Program-made: the position numbers and the translations under genes
Source: a bacterium
GTDB lineage: Bacteria; Armatimonadota; Fimbriimonadia; Fimbriimonadales; JBAXQP01
Length of the DNA: 12,568 nt
Direction: 5' to 3'
NCBI GenBank assembly: GCA_037131655.1
Contig: JBAXQP010000049.1
Location: forward strand, 1-12,568
The notes under the pieces: model-generated
What the model was told of the DNA's origin: nothing
Databases searched by the model: none
What the model saw: only the letters and a program-made list of their open reading frames with translations
Shown: piece by piece, positions 1 through 6,609 of the stretch
Numbering within the stretch: position 1 is the first letter of the stretch
How the letters are laid out: each line of letters starts with the position of its first letter

Positions 1-213
1 GAGCGACGCTTACGCGAGGCTGCAAGAATGGGTTTTGATAAAGCCATTGTTCCCCTCCGCAACCTTGAACGCCTTAACGGCAATCTTCCAATTAATGTCA
101 GAGGTGTTCAAAACGTAGCCCAAGCCCTAGAAGCATGCGGTTTAGATTCCCCTCGCTACAGCCGTCGAAATGGAGGGAAATCTGGGCGAGAGCCTGAAGA
201 AGAGAATTCATAG
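1..213 (+). CDS. radA: DNA repair protein RadA, C-terminal end (5' partial)
   Basis: The reading frame is open from the first base of the window and stops at a TAG at 211-213, so only the last 70 residues are present. The opening stretch reads ERRLREAARMGFDKAIVP, followed by a GVQNVAQALEACGL segment. This is the ending of the Lon-protease-like C-terminal domain of RadA/Sms, where a helix of the form RL-EA-GF-RAIVP and a final GV..LAEAL helix are conserved. RadA is a RecA-related ATPase that drives branch migration in recombination repair; its zinc finger and Walker motifs would lie upstream of the window. About 20 residues follow the conserved core, ending in a charged tail rich in Arg, Lys and Glu. 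That tail is not part of the domain. Identification rests on a short fragment, but the pattern is distinctive. Confidence 0.85.
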   Translation, partial: ERRLREAARMGFDKAIVPLRNLERLNGNLPINVRGVQNVAQALEACGLDSPRYSRRNGGKSGREPEEENS

Positions 214-250
214 TGCGTAATGCGTCGCACCAGCTTTGGATCAGAATGTT

Positions 251-276
251 CCGTAGCTTTAGCGAAGGCACGTCAC
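251..276 (+). repeat. Dispersed repeat fragment, inverted match to window end
   Basis: These 26 bases, beginning CCGTAGCTTTAGCGAAGGC, are exactly the reverse complement of 12542-12567. At the right-hand copy the motif is joined to a long palindrome (12490-12543). Here the bases after 276 (TGTGAGACGTAGGG) only loosely resemble that palindrome, so this looks like a decayed or truncated copy. It lies in the 162-base gap after radA, which otherwise shows only a weak 5-base-pair stem (GTGCG 213-217 with CGCAC 226-230). Confidence 0.75.
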
Positions 277-375
277 TGTGAGACGTAGGGTACCGTGCTC
301 CATAACACCAGACCCTGTCTTGTAAGAAGGAAGCTCTTTACTCGATATCGAAATACAACTTAGAGGTGAATTCTG

Positions 376-1059
376 TTGAAATATATTATTGTTGCGTTGT
401 TATGTGTCTTTGCTCTAAATGCCTTTGCTGAAAGATACAGCCTTTCACGGGAAGAAATTCGGAGGATGGGGGTTGATAGTTGGATTAAGTATTGCCAAGA
501 CAAAGGCGGCATCTTATCAGAAGTCGATGAGGATGAGGCATATCGCACCTTTGCCGATGCTCAAAAAAGCTATAACGAAAAACAACTTTCAAAGCTTGAC
601 AGGGATGATCGCAATCGGCTGAAGAAGTACAAAAAGCTTTTTACCGACTTCCGATTGCAAATACTCGATATTGAAAGTCTAAGAAATGGCGGAGGTTCAA
701 TGTTTGGTCATATGGCTGAGCGAGGAAGCGCATATGATGAGCTATTGATGGAGAAACTCATCAAGCTAAATGAAAAATCCAATCATTTTAACCCTGTCTT
801 TCAAGCCCAAAAGGCTGCGAAATTAGTTCGTCAGATTGAAAACAGGCTGGAAAAGTCCAAGAATATCAATTCCGATGAAGAAAAGGCCTTGGAATTCATG
901 GCCGGAAGTAAGTCGAACGGCAAGAAGTTGCTGTTAAAAGAAATCAAAAAGGCCACTGGTAACTTCGAAGAAATGTGCGGATTCCTCAAAGGCCGTCCTG
1001 CATCTGAACGCTTACTTATTCTAGATTTCTACTGGTCCCATTCGAAGCCTTTAAATTAG
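376..1059 (+). CDS. Small exported protein of unknown function
   Basis: I do not recognise this 227-residue protein. The start is TTG at 376, supported by a good ribosome site (GAGGTGA, 363-369) six bases upstream. Residues 1-18 form a classical signal peptide: a Lys at position 2, a hydrophobic core, and an AFA motif just before the likely cut after Ala18. The mature part is strongly charged and mostly helical in character, with many Lys, Glu and Arg, and has only two cysteines (about residues 40 and 201). These could form a disulfide outside the cytoplasm. No catalytic motif, lipobox cysteine or membrane anchor is visible, so a periplasmic or secreted soluble protein is the best guess. Base composition is AT-richer than the large genes nearby. 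It converges on the proline dehydrogenase gene with three bases between the two stop codons. Confidence 0.75.
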   Translation: MKYIIVALLCVFALNAFAERYSLSREEIRRMGVDSWIKYCQDKGGILSEVDEDEAYRTFADAQKSYNEKQLSKLDRDDRNRLKKYKKLFTDFRLQILDIESLRNGGGSMFGHMAERGSAYDELLMEKLIKLNEKSNHFNPVFQAQKAAKLVRQIENRLEKSKNINSDEEKALEFMAGSKSNGKKLLLKEIKKATGNFEEMCGFLKGRPASERLLILDFYWSHSKPLN

Positions 1060-1062
1060 TTC

Positions 1063-1977
1063 TTATTTCTTGAAGAAATTTTTAATGATGAATAGCAAAT
1101 TTGAGGGGCGTTCGGCTAGGCGGCGGCTGAAGTAGGGGTACCAAGCTGTGCCATAGGGGAGGTAGATGCGGGTGGTATAGCCGTCCGCTAGGACTTCTTT
1201 TTGAAGATCGCGGCGGATGCCGTAGAGCATTTGGAATTCTAGTTTTTCCTTCGGAATTTGGTTCTTCTCGACGACTTTACGGGCAAAAGCGATGCGATTG
1301 GGGTCGTGAGTGGCGATGGCGGGGTGAGTATCGCTTAGAAGAAGCTTTTCTGTGAGCTTATCGAACTGTTCGTTGACCTTTGCCATCTTTTGATAGGCAA
1401 TTTCAGGCGATTCGAGATAGGCGCCTTTAACCAACCTGACTTTTGCTCCGAGTGAAATCAGCATATCGACATCTTCTTCGCTTCGGTGCAAATACGTTTG
1501 GATGACTGTTCCCATATTCTTATTTGTCTGATAGACGTCGGCAAAGAGCTTGAGGGTGCGGTGTGTGTATTTGCTGGATTCCATATCGACTTCGACCGCA
1601 TTATTGTAACTCGCAGCGGTTTCGAGTATTCGAATAAGGTTCTCTTTGCAAAAAGAGTCTCCAAAGTCGATGCCGATTTGAGTGAGTTTAATCGAGATAT
1701 CAGAATTCACATGGTTGGTGTTGATGGTATCGAGCATCGAACAGTAGGTTTGAGTTGCTGTTAATGCTTCCTCTTGGGTGGTCGAGTTTTCGCCAAGAAA
1801 GTCTAATGATATGCAGAAACCGGCTTTATTAAGCCCCCTCGCTGCAGTAGTCGCATCCTCAATCGTATCACCAGCAACAAAGCGGTTTACCACTCTGCGT
1901 GATACACGGCTATGGGTGATGAATTCCTTCATGGGCGCCCAATTGGCAACGCGAAGGACAACTGTTCTACTCAGCAT
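1063..1977 (-). CDS. putB: Proline dehydrogenase, single-function type
   Basis: This 304-residue protein is an FAD-dependent proline dehydrogenase. It oxidises L-proline to 1-pyrroline-5-carboxylate and passes electrons to the respiratory quinone pool. The length fits the stand-alone enzymes of Thermus and Bacillus, not the long PutA fusion. The barrel motifs appear in order: SIKLTQIG near 95-102 with the active-site Lys97, VDMES at 130-134, RLVKGAYLE at 181-189, ATHD at 222-225, FQMLYGIR at 248-255. The closing signature at 272-291 contains YLPYG, the paired Arg285-Arg286 that bind the substrate carboxylate, and LAERP. The ATG start is backed by AAGGAAG seven bases upstream (1985-1991). It lies 53 bases downstream of pruA on the same strand, so the two form a proline-to-glutamate operon. 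The symbol follows Bacillus usage; the family call is firmer than the symbol. Confidence 0.95.
   Translation of the reverse strand: MLSRTVVLRVANWAPMKEFITHSRVSRRVVNRFVAGDTIEDATTAARGLNKAGFCISLDFLGENSTTQEEALTATQTYCSMLDTINTNHVNSDISIKLTQIGIDFGDSFCKENLIRILETAASYNNAVEVDMESSKYTHRTLKLFADVYQTNKNMGTVIQTYLHRSEEDVDMLISLGAKVRLVKGAYLESPEIAYQKMAKVNEQFDKLTEKLLLSDTHPAIATHDPNRIAFARKVVEKNQIPKEKLEFQMLYGIRRDLQKEVLADGYTTRIYLPYGTAWYPYFSRRLAERPSNLLFIIKNFFKK
1065..1084. terminator. Possible AT-rich hairpin between convergent genes
   Basis: ATTTC (1065-1069) pairs with GAAAT (1075-1079), closing around TTGAA, and a run of T follows on the plus strand (1079-1083). It sits at the meeting point of the exported-protein gene and the proline dehydrogenase gene, inside the last codons of the latter. 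The stem is short and lacks G+C, so it could be a weak terminator for the plus-strand gene or chance. Confidence 0.3.
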
Positions 1978-2030
1978 TTAGATACTTCCTTGTAAGAATT
2001 AGTACTTAAGCACTCGTTGCGGTTCTGAGC

Positions 2031-3581
2031 TTACCATCTTTCGGATATGGTCTTAGCCTGCATGAACAGCATCAAATAGTCGCGCCCGCCGGCTTTTGAG
2101 TCTGTGCCTGACATGTTAAACCCACCGAACGGTTGCACGTCTACGAGCGCTCCTGTGCACTTTCGATTAAGATAGAGATTGCCGACATGGAAATCTTGTC
2201 GGGCGCGTTCGAGATGAGATCGATTGTCGGAGAACAACGCTCCGGTTAGGCCATACTCAGTGCCATTAACGATGTCCGAAAGGTCTTCGAAATCATTCGC
2301 TTTGATGACTGTAAGTACAGGTCCGAAGATTTCTTCCTGGGCGATACATGCATTTCTGTCGACATCGGCAAAGATGGTCGGCGGAATAAAGTAGCCGTCC
2401 GTGCCCGGCGCTTCCCCTTGATAGACTAATTTTCCTTCGCTCTTGCCGATTTCTATATACCCTGCTATCTTCTTTTCAGCCCCTGAATCGATCACTGCGC
2501 CAATATCTACATTGTCTTCGGAGGGATTGCCGATAGTCATCTTCTTTGTTCTTTCGATGACGCCTTGGAGGATTTCATCATAGACTTTTTTGTGTAGGAT
2601 TAATCTCGATCCGGCAGAGCATTTTTGACCCTGGAACCCGAAAGCCGCAGCCGCGGCATCCCTTGCAGCCATCTCCAAATCGGCAGGACTATCAACCGCT
2701 ACGCAGTCTTTGCCGCCCATTTCTAAAATTGTCCGTTTCAACCATATCTGTCCAGGTTGATGCTTGCTGGCCAAATCGAAAATGCGCAAACCAACTTCTT
2801 TTGAACCGGTGAATGCGATAAATCGGGTTAATTTATGAGAGGTGAGCACATCACCCATTTCGCCGCCCGAGCCGGGAATAAAGTTGATAACCCCTGCCGG
2901 CAAGCCAACTTCCATCATCAATTCAACAAACTTAGCTGCAATGACTGGTGAGGCGCTGGCGGGTTTTAATACAACCGTGTTGCCTGTTGCGATTGCTGCG
3001 GTAGTCATGCCGACTAAGATAGCCAGAGGGAAATTCCACGGAGGAATAACCGCACCGACGCCGAGGGGGATGTAGCGCACTTCATTTTCTTCGCCGGGAT
3101 AGAAGGTTGTCGGTTGAGGCGTACCCAACCGCATCATCTCCCGTGCATAAAACTCCATAAAGTCGATCGCTTCGCCCACATCGGCATAAGCTTCAATCCA
3201 ACTCTTGCTGACTTCAAAACTTAGCCATGCTGAGAACTCATAAATGCGCCTTCGCATAATAGCAGCGGCTCTGAGAAGATAGCGCGCCCTTTCATCCGGG
3301 GCCACTTTTCGCCATTCTTTAAACGTTTCCGCAGCTACTTGAATAGCGCGTTCAGCGAGTTCAGGGTCAGCCTTAGCAGTCTCGCCTATAACCTGGGATG
3401 GTCTTGCCGGATTAACAGAGCGGATTGTGCCATCGGTTGTGATACTCTCCCCGCCGATAATGAGCGGATAATACTTGCCCAATTCCCCCCGAACCTGAGC
3501 CAACGCTTTGCGCATCAACTCTGCCGGTCCGCTCTGCGTGAAATCCACATAGGGTTCATTTTTGAATGGCGTTAAAGACAT
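2031..3581 (-). CDS. pruA: 1-pyrroline-5-carboxylate dehydrogenase
   Basis: This 516-residue aldehyde dehydrogenase converts glutamate gamma-semialdehyde (in equilibrium with 1-pyrroline-5-carboxylate) to glutamate using NAD+, the second step of proline breakdown. All catalytic features are visible: the PPWNFP motif with Asn183, Lys206 in LKPAS for cofactor binding, the TGS turn at 258-260, the general base Glu287 in LEMGGK, and the nucleophile Cys321 in GQKCSAGSR. The QEEIFGP motif is at 415-421, and the PFGGFNMSGTDSKAGG substrate loop is near 484-499. The serine-rich sequence after the cysteine and the length match the RocA/PruA branch, as in Thermus (about 516 residues). The ATG at 3581 is preceded by GGAAGAG about ten bases upstream. 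Proline dehydrogenase follows it in the same direction. An alternative symbol in Bacillus is rocA. Confidence 0.96.
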   Translation of the reverse strand: MSLTPFKNEPYVDFTQSGPAELMRKALAQVRGELGKYYPLIIGGESITTDGTIRSVNPARPSQVIGETAKADPELAERAIQVAAETFKEWRKVAPDERARYLLRAAAIMRRRIYEFSAWLSFEVSKSWIEAYADVGEAIDFMEFYAREMMRLGTPQPTTFYPGEENEVRYIPLGVGAVIPPWNFPLAILVGMTTAAIATGNTVVLKPASASPVIAAKFVELMMEVGLPAGVINFIPGSGGEMGDVLTSHKLTRFIAFTGSKEVGLRIFDLASKHQPGQIWLKRTILEMGGKDCVAVDSPADLEMAARDAAAAAFGFQGQKCSAGSRLILHKKVYDEILQGVIERTKKMTIGNPSEDNVDIGAVIDSGAEKKIAGYIEIGKSEGKLVYQGEAPGTDGYFIPPTIFADVDRNACIAQEEIFGPVLTVIKANDFEDLSDIVNGTEYGLTGALFSDNRSHLERARQDFHVGNLYLNRKCTGALVDVQPFGGFNMSGTDSKAGGRDYLMLFMQAKTISERW

Positions 3582-3637
3582 CTTATTATTCTCTCTTCCA
3601 TTAGCGCTTCATAATCTAAGACGAAGCATATTTCGTT

Positions 3638-3668
3638 AAAAAACTCATAGCCGCTCTCTCAAGAGTTT
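3638..3668 (-). terminator. Weak terminator-like hairpin after hepT
   Basis: Read on the minus strand, AAACTC (from 3668) pairs with GAGTTT (ending 3641) around a 16-base loop that contains a further CTCT/AGAG pairing. A run of six T covers 3643-3638. It lies between the hepT stop and the pruA start and could end the epimerase/mntA/hepT transcript. The stem is only six pairs and overlaps the T run, so support is modest. Confidence 0.3.
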
Positions 3669-3690
3669 GCTTGGTAGAGCAAGCAGGACT

Positions 3691-4038
3691 TTAGCTTTGT
3701 AACTCTTGAATGAGGATATTAAGTTCAGGTATTAATTGAGGAATATCCTGACTAATAATTGACCATACCACGTTAAAATCAACATCAAAATAACCGTGTA
3801 TTAATCGATCTCTAGTTCCAGTGATTTGTTTCCAGGGAATATTAGGATAGGCATCCCTTGTTTTTGTTTCTAAGCTTTTAGCCGCTTCTCCAATTATCTC
3901 AAGTAGTCTTAATATTGCAAGAAGTAATAACTCGTCATTTGCGACATATTCTTTATTTCGTCCTTGCATGAATTGCTCGATTTTATGGGCAGCATCAAGC
4001 ATATGCTGCAAGCGAACAACATCATTTCCCTTGTTCAT
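3691..4038 (-). CDS. hepT: HepT-like ribonuclease toxin (DUF86)
   Basis: This 115-residue helical protein carries the HEPN signature R-x4-H-x-Y at Arg76, His81 and Tyr83 (RDRLIHGY). It has the usual HepT layout, with a helix-rich N-terminal half containing LRLLEIIGEAAK near 43-54 and the motif in the second half. HepT proteins form dimers whose Arg and His residues make an RNase site; the partner MntA silences the toxin by adding AMP to the motif tyrosine. All three key residues are intact, so the toxin should be functional. The gene begins inside the last 17 bases of mntA in another frame, the standard antitoxin-then-toxin order with coupled translation. Sampled rows of this gene are only about 30-38% G+C, well below the flanking metabolic genes, which suggests acquisition by transfer. 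Confidence 0.92.
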   Translation of the reverse strand: MNKGNDVVRLQHMLDAAHKIEQFMQGRNKEYVANDELLLLAILRLLEIIGEAAKSLETKTRDAYPNIPWKQITGTRDRLIHGYFDVDFNVVWSIISQDIPQLIPELNILIQELQS

Positions 4039-4324
4039 AGATGACCTCTGCTTCTGCCAGCACTTTGTCTCGAAAATAGCGGCTGAGGAAACTTGGTGTA
4101 TTCAGGTCAACCGGATGCCCTAATAGGTCAGAAAGCTCGTCCTGAATGCCAAAGAAAGCAAAACCAGGAGTTGCTCCTTCTTCAAACTCTACTAACACAT
4201 CTAAATCGCTATCAGGGCGTGCATTTCCATGGATGAATGAACCGAATAAGGCCATTCGTCGAATTCGATGGTTTTGACAAAAGTCAGCTAGTTTTTCTTT
4301 TGGTACAGATATTGGGTTTGACAT
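4022..4324 (-). CDS. mntA: MntA-type nucleotidyltransferase antitoxin
   Basis: This 100-residue minimal nucleotidyltransferase has the diagnostic G-S-x10-D-x-D pattern: Gly28 and Ser29 in ALFGSF, then Asp40 and Asp42 in SDLDVLVEF. A third acidic residue, Asp73, sits in the PVDL strand. These bind two metal ions and the nucleotide. In the MntA-HepT family the enzyme adds AMP units to the toxin's tyrosine and so neutralises it. The ATG at 4324 has GGAAG about ten bases upstream. The 3' end overlaps hepT by 17 bases. It follows the epimerase gene by 28 bases on the same strand, so read-through from that gene is possible, although functionally the pair stands alone. Base composition is closer to the neighbours than that of hepT. 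Confidence 0.92.
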   Translation of the reverse strand: MSNPISVPKEKLADFCQNHRIRRMALFGSFIHGNARPDSDLDVLVEFEEGATPGFAFFGIQDELSDLLGHPVDLNTPSFLSRYFRDKVLAEAEVIYEQGK

Positions 4325-4352
4325 TTTGTTTTGGCTTCCTAACTTAAAAGCT

Positions 4353-5405
4353 TCAGAAGAACCGTTTAGCGATGCCTAGGATGCCTTGCTTCCATGGGAC
4401 TCGATGAGAGACGCCGGATTTACCTTCGAACTTATGCAAGTTGTCGAGGTACCACTGATAGTTGCGAATGAGAGCATCCTTATTCGAGTACTTTGGCTTG
4501 AACCCGATTTTCTCCTCGGCCTTATCGATACCAACGAAGGAGTCGGTGGCGGCTGTCTCATAGACCCATTTATAGAGCGGCGACAACTTCATTACCTCAA
4601 GAATTCGAAGCGTTGTGATAAGGGGCCAGGCAGGAAAGCCCTTTACCTTTTTGCCAAAGCCCGCATAATCGAGTACAGACTGGAAATCATCACGCATCGT
4701 AGTATATATCTTTGCGCCGATATTGAAGGTGTCGTTTACAATCTCCTTATCGAGGGTGAGGCAGGAGTAGATGGCTTGGCATAAATCCTCAACATCCAGG
4801 AACTGGTATCGATTTTTACCGTTTCCGATCATAGGAAAGCCCCTGCCGTCTTTTGCCCAATCATAAAAGAGAGCAAATACTCCAAGTCTTTCAGGGCCAA
4901 TGAATGATTTAGGCCGAATAATCGGTACGCATATCCCTTTTGCCCGCATTTTAAGACATTCTTCTTCAGCTAGGATTTTAGCTTCACCATATGGCCCAAC
5001 ACCATGAAGCCTATCATTCTCAAAAAGCGGGTGATGATCGGGAATGCCGTAAACCGCTGTGGAAGAGATATGAACCACTCTGTCGACATTGTTGCAAGCA
5101 GCCGCTTCGAGAACATTCTTTGTGCCGACAACATCCGTCGACATAATGTCCTCTTTTGTGTAAAGGGGAAGCGCTGCAGCAGCATGTATTACCCAAGTAG
5201 CTCCTTCCATCGATTTAGTAAGAAGTTCCTTATCGCGAATGTCGCCTTTAATAATCATTATCTTATCTTGTTCTGGATAGTCGAAATCAGCTAAGTCGTA
5301 TGAAATAACTTCATGGTTCCGTTCGAGCAAATAGCGGACGAGATTTATCCCAAGAAAACCAGCTCCACCCGTTATGAAAATTTTATGGGTAGCGTTTGTG
5401 CTCAT
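4353..5405 (-). CDS. NAD(P)-dependent epimerase/dehydratase (extended SDR)
   Basis: This 350-residue extended short-chain dehydrogenase/reductase has the N-terminal Rossmann nucleotide loop TGGAGFLG (12-19), Asp37 near the end of the second strand, and GDIRD (54-58) near the adenine pocket. It also has the catalytic SST (114-116) and the YxxxK pair Tyr139/Lys143 in YGEAK. RPKSFIGP and the GNGKNRYQFLDVEDL block follow, as in sugar-nucleotide epimerases and 3-beta-hydroxysteroid-type reductases. The likely job is NAD(P)-linked epimerisation or reduction of a nucleotide sugar, but the substrate cannot be read from sequence. The C-terminal tail, rich in Arg and Lys around a hydrophobic stretch and ending in KRFF, is unassigned. 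The ATG is preceded by AGGTG with four bases of spacing. A near-perfect palindrome lies 27 bases upstream. Confidence 0.9.
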   Translation of the reverse strand: MSTNATHKIFITGGAGFLGINLVRYLLERNHEVISYDLADFDYPEQDKIMIIKGDIRDKELLTKSMEGATWVIHAAAALPLYTKEDIMSTDVVGTKNVLEAAACNNVDRVVHISSTAVYGIPDHHPLFENDRLHGVGPYGEAKILAEEECLKMRAKGICVPIIRPKSFIGPERLGVFALFYDWAKDGRGFPMIGNGKNRYQFLDVEDLCQAIYSCLTLDKEIVNDTFNIGAKIYTTMRDDFQSVLDYAGFGKKVKGFPAWPLITTLRILEVMKLSPLYKWVYETAATDSFVGIDKAEEKIGFKPKYSNKDALIRNYQWYLDNLHKFEGKSGVSHRVPWKQGILGIAKRFF

Positions 5406-5431
5406 ATATCACCTGCCGATACAAATTCTTA

Positions 5432-5449
5432 TATTCTATGAATAGAATA
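5432..5449. promoter_or_regulatory. Palindrome upstream of epimerase gene, operator candidate
   Basis: TATTCTAT (5432-5439), a two-base centre GA, then ATAGAATA (5442-5449) make an 18-base palindrome with eight perfectly matched pairs. It sits 27 bases before the epimerase start, where the promoter or early leader would be. On the minus strand a poor -35/-10 pair (TTGCTA, then AAGAAT) overlaps it. It could bind a dimeric repressor. No regulator in the window is tied to it. Confidence 0.4.
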
Positions 5450-5542
5450 GCAAATCAGACGCAAGCCAAGCAACCTCAAGCGTCATAGGAAGTAGATTTA
5501 AGGCGAAAGGCAAGAGTTCACGCAGGTGGTTTTCGCCAATAT

Positions 5543-5568
5543 CTGCTGCGGTTTCAACCGCGAGGCAG
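5543..5568. other. Small hairpin in the divergent gap
   Basis: GCGGTT (5548-5553) and AACCGC (5556-5561) form a perfect six-pair stem around TC, and flanking CTGC (5543-5546) and GCAG (5565-5568) can extend it across a small internal loop. It lies in the 279-base gap between the divergent epimerase and membrane-protein genes. There is no adjoining T run, so it does not look like a terminator. Its role is unknown. Confidence 0.35.
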
Positions 5569-5612
5569 GATGGGGCTGAATATCTAGTAAAACTGCCTAG
5601 AAGTCTGGAAGA

Positions 5613-5640
5613 TTGGCCGCTAACAACCGATAAATATAAT
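5613..5640 (+). promoter_or_regulatory. Sigma70-type promoter for the membrane protein gene
   Basis: A perfect -10 box TATAAT (5635-5640) is preceded by TTGGCC (5613-5618, four of six consensus bases) with 16 bases between. Transcription would start near 5647, giving a leader of about 40 bases that contains the ribosome site at 5671. Confidence 0.55.
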
Positions 5641-5684
5641 AGGCGTAGTATTTGCCCAATTAATTATATTAAGGAGAGATGTGG

Positions 5685-6191
5685 ATGGAGAAACAGAATC
5701 TGGGTTCACTTGAATACCAAGAGCAGGAAGTCCCAAGAATGTTTGCTCGCATGGCAAATCTGGATGTGCCGGTTGATGTTCAAGCTAGTGCCGTAGTGCA
5801 GGTTCAAGTGGATAAAGCTCCTGCAGAAGAGGCGCCTAATAATTCGCGAACTAGCGCTGAAAAGGACATCTTTTTCGGTCTCGGTCTTTCCGCTATTGTG
5901 GTGAGCGGCATGATGCTTATTAGACTTATCAGCCAGCCTCCGGCAATATTTTGCAACGCCACAGAATTTGCGGCTGGTATTGTATGTGCGGCTGGAGCAA
6001 TAGTATTCCTCATGGCTTCATTGCGTTATTTACCTCTTTCGTTGTTATTAGTCGTAACAGCAGCAGCGCATATTTTCACCCACATGCGCGGTCCGGATTT
6101 GCAGTGGTTTGGCAGCTTTTCAACCGTTTTAATTGCTTTTACAGCGATACTTTGTCTGATGAAGAGCAAGATCAAGCTTTCGCCTAAGTAG
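5685..6191 (+). CDS. Four-helix integral membrane protein, unknown function
   Basis: I do not recognise this 168-residue protein. An in-frame ATG also lies at 5679, but the ribosome site AAGGAGAG (5671-5678) would then touch the start. The ATG at 5685 leaves eight bases after GGAG and is preferred. The first 60 residues are soluble and acidic to neutral, with a Val/Gln/Ala-rich stretch (ASAVVQVQVDKAPAEEAP) that looks unstructured. Four hydrophobic segments follow, at roughly 61-82, 95-115, 116-133 and 142-159. A short Arg-Tyr turn separates the second and third, and the end is basic (KSKIKLSPK). That layout predicts both ends in the cytoplasm by the positive-inside rule. It has its own promoter and no close downstream partner. 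A weak stem (GCCTAA 6182-6187 with TTAGGC 6196-6201) overlaps the stop codon. Confidence 0.7.
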   Translation: MEKQNLGSLEYQEQEVPRMFARMANLDVPVDVQASAVVQVQVDKAPAEEAPNNSRTSAEKDIFFGLGLSAIVVSGMMLIRLISQPPAIFCNATEFAAGIVCAAGAIVFLMASLRYLPLSLLLVVTAAAHIFTHMRGPDLQWFGSFSTVLIAFTAILCLMKSKIKLSPK

Positions 6192-6279
6192 ATATTTAGG
6201 CACCGGAATTTGAAAACGCGTAAACCATCAATGCAGGTTCTTCACTGTGTAGGGGTTTGCGCTTCCAGCGTGGACGCTT

Positions 6280-6333
6280 GTAGGGGCGAAGCTTGCTGCG
6301 CCCTCCGGAGGGCAGAGCAAGCTCTGCCCCTAC
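6280..6333. repeat. REP/BIME-like double palindrome, copy A
   Basis: This 54-base element starts with GTAG and ends with CTAC. Its two halves are roughly inverted copies of one another, and each half is also a hairpin: GGGCGAAGC-TT-GCTGCGCCC (one mismatch) and GGGCAGAGC-AA-GCTCTGCCC (perfect). It matches the element at 12420-12473 over the same length at 45 of 54 positions. A GTAG foot next to an imperfect hairpin, with two such units facing each other, is the layout of REP/BIME elements moved by RAYT transposases. No such transposase is in the window. Confidence 0.75.
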
Positions 6334-6568
6334 TTGGGGACGGCTCAGGGATAATTTATTCCCACCCTTCACCGAGTATTGGGGGTGAGGGCTTGCTTAC
6401 GCTTATTCGGAACCCTTCGATATGGCCTGATGGCCTACTCAGGGAGGCGGATTTGGGTGTGTGGGTGGGCATTGCTCTTCCTGTTTGGCGAATTTATTCG
6501 TCAAGCGACCAATTTTCTTGCTTCGATCCTTTGCGACCTAATAGGCTGGAACGAATTCGAGGGCATTA

Positions 6569-6577
6569 TGGTATAGT
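6569..6577 (+). promoter_or_regulatory. Extended -10 promoter before the HTH gene
   Basis: TG at 6569-6570, one base, then TATAGT (6572-6577; five of six consensus bases) form an extended -10 element. No clear -35 box is seen, which such promoters can do without. Transcription would begin near 6584, about 26 bases before the start codon. Confidence 0.4.
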
Positions 6578-6609
6578 GCTATTTGGGAGTGAATTAGAGG
6601 TTAGGTTTG

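Larger units (their letters stand above)
6192..6609 (+). other. 418-base gap with repeats and a promoter, no convincing gene
   Basis: The stretch between the membrane-protein gene and the helix-turn-helix gene holds the double palindrome at 6280-6333. A partial echo lies just upstream: GTAGGGG again at 6249, followed by AGCGT-GG-ACGCT. A candidate promoter sits at 6569-6577. Two open frames cross it, but one runs through the palindrome and neither has a ribosome site or a recognisable product. The part from about 6370 to 6560 shows no feature I can name. Confidence 0.5.

Noticed and set aside
1486..1764. 92-codon plus-strand frame opposite the proline dehydrogenase gene
   Set aside because: Antisense shadow of a gene whose catalytic motifs are all intact on the other strand.
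4386..4784. 132-codon plus-strand frame opposite the epimerase gene
   Set aside because: Antisense shadow of a clearly real gene, with no ribosome site or motif.
6379..6576. 65-codon frame with a hydrophobic middle, possible small membrane peptide
   Set aside because: It would start at TTG without any ribosome site, and the hydrophobic run is short of a clear membrane helix pattern. Kept only as part of the gap description.
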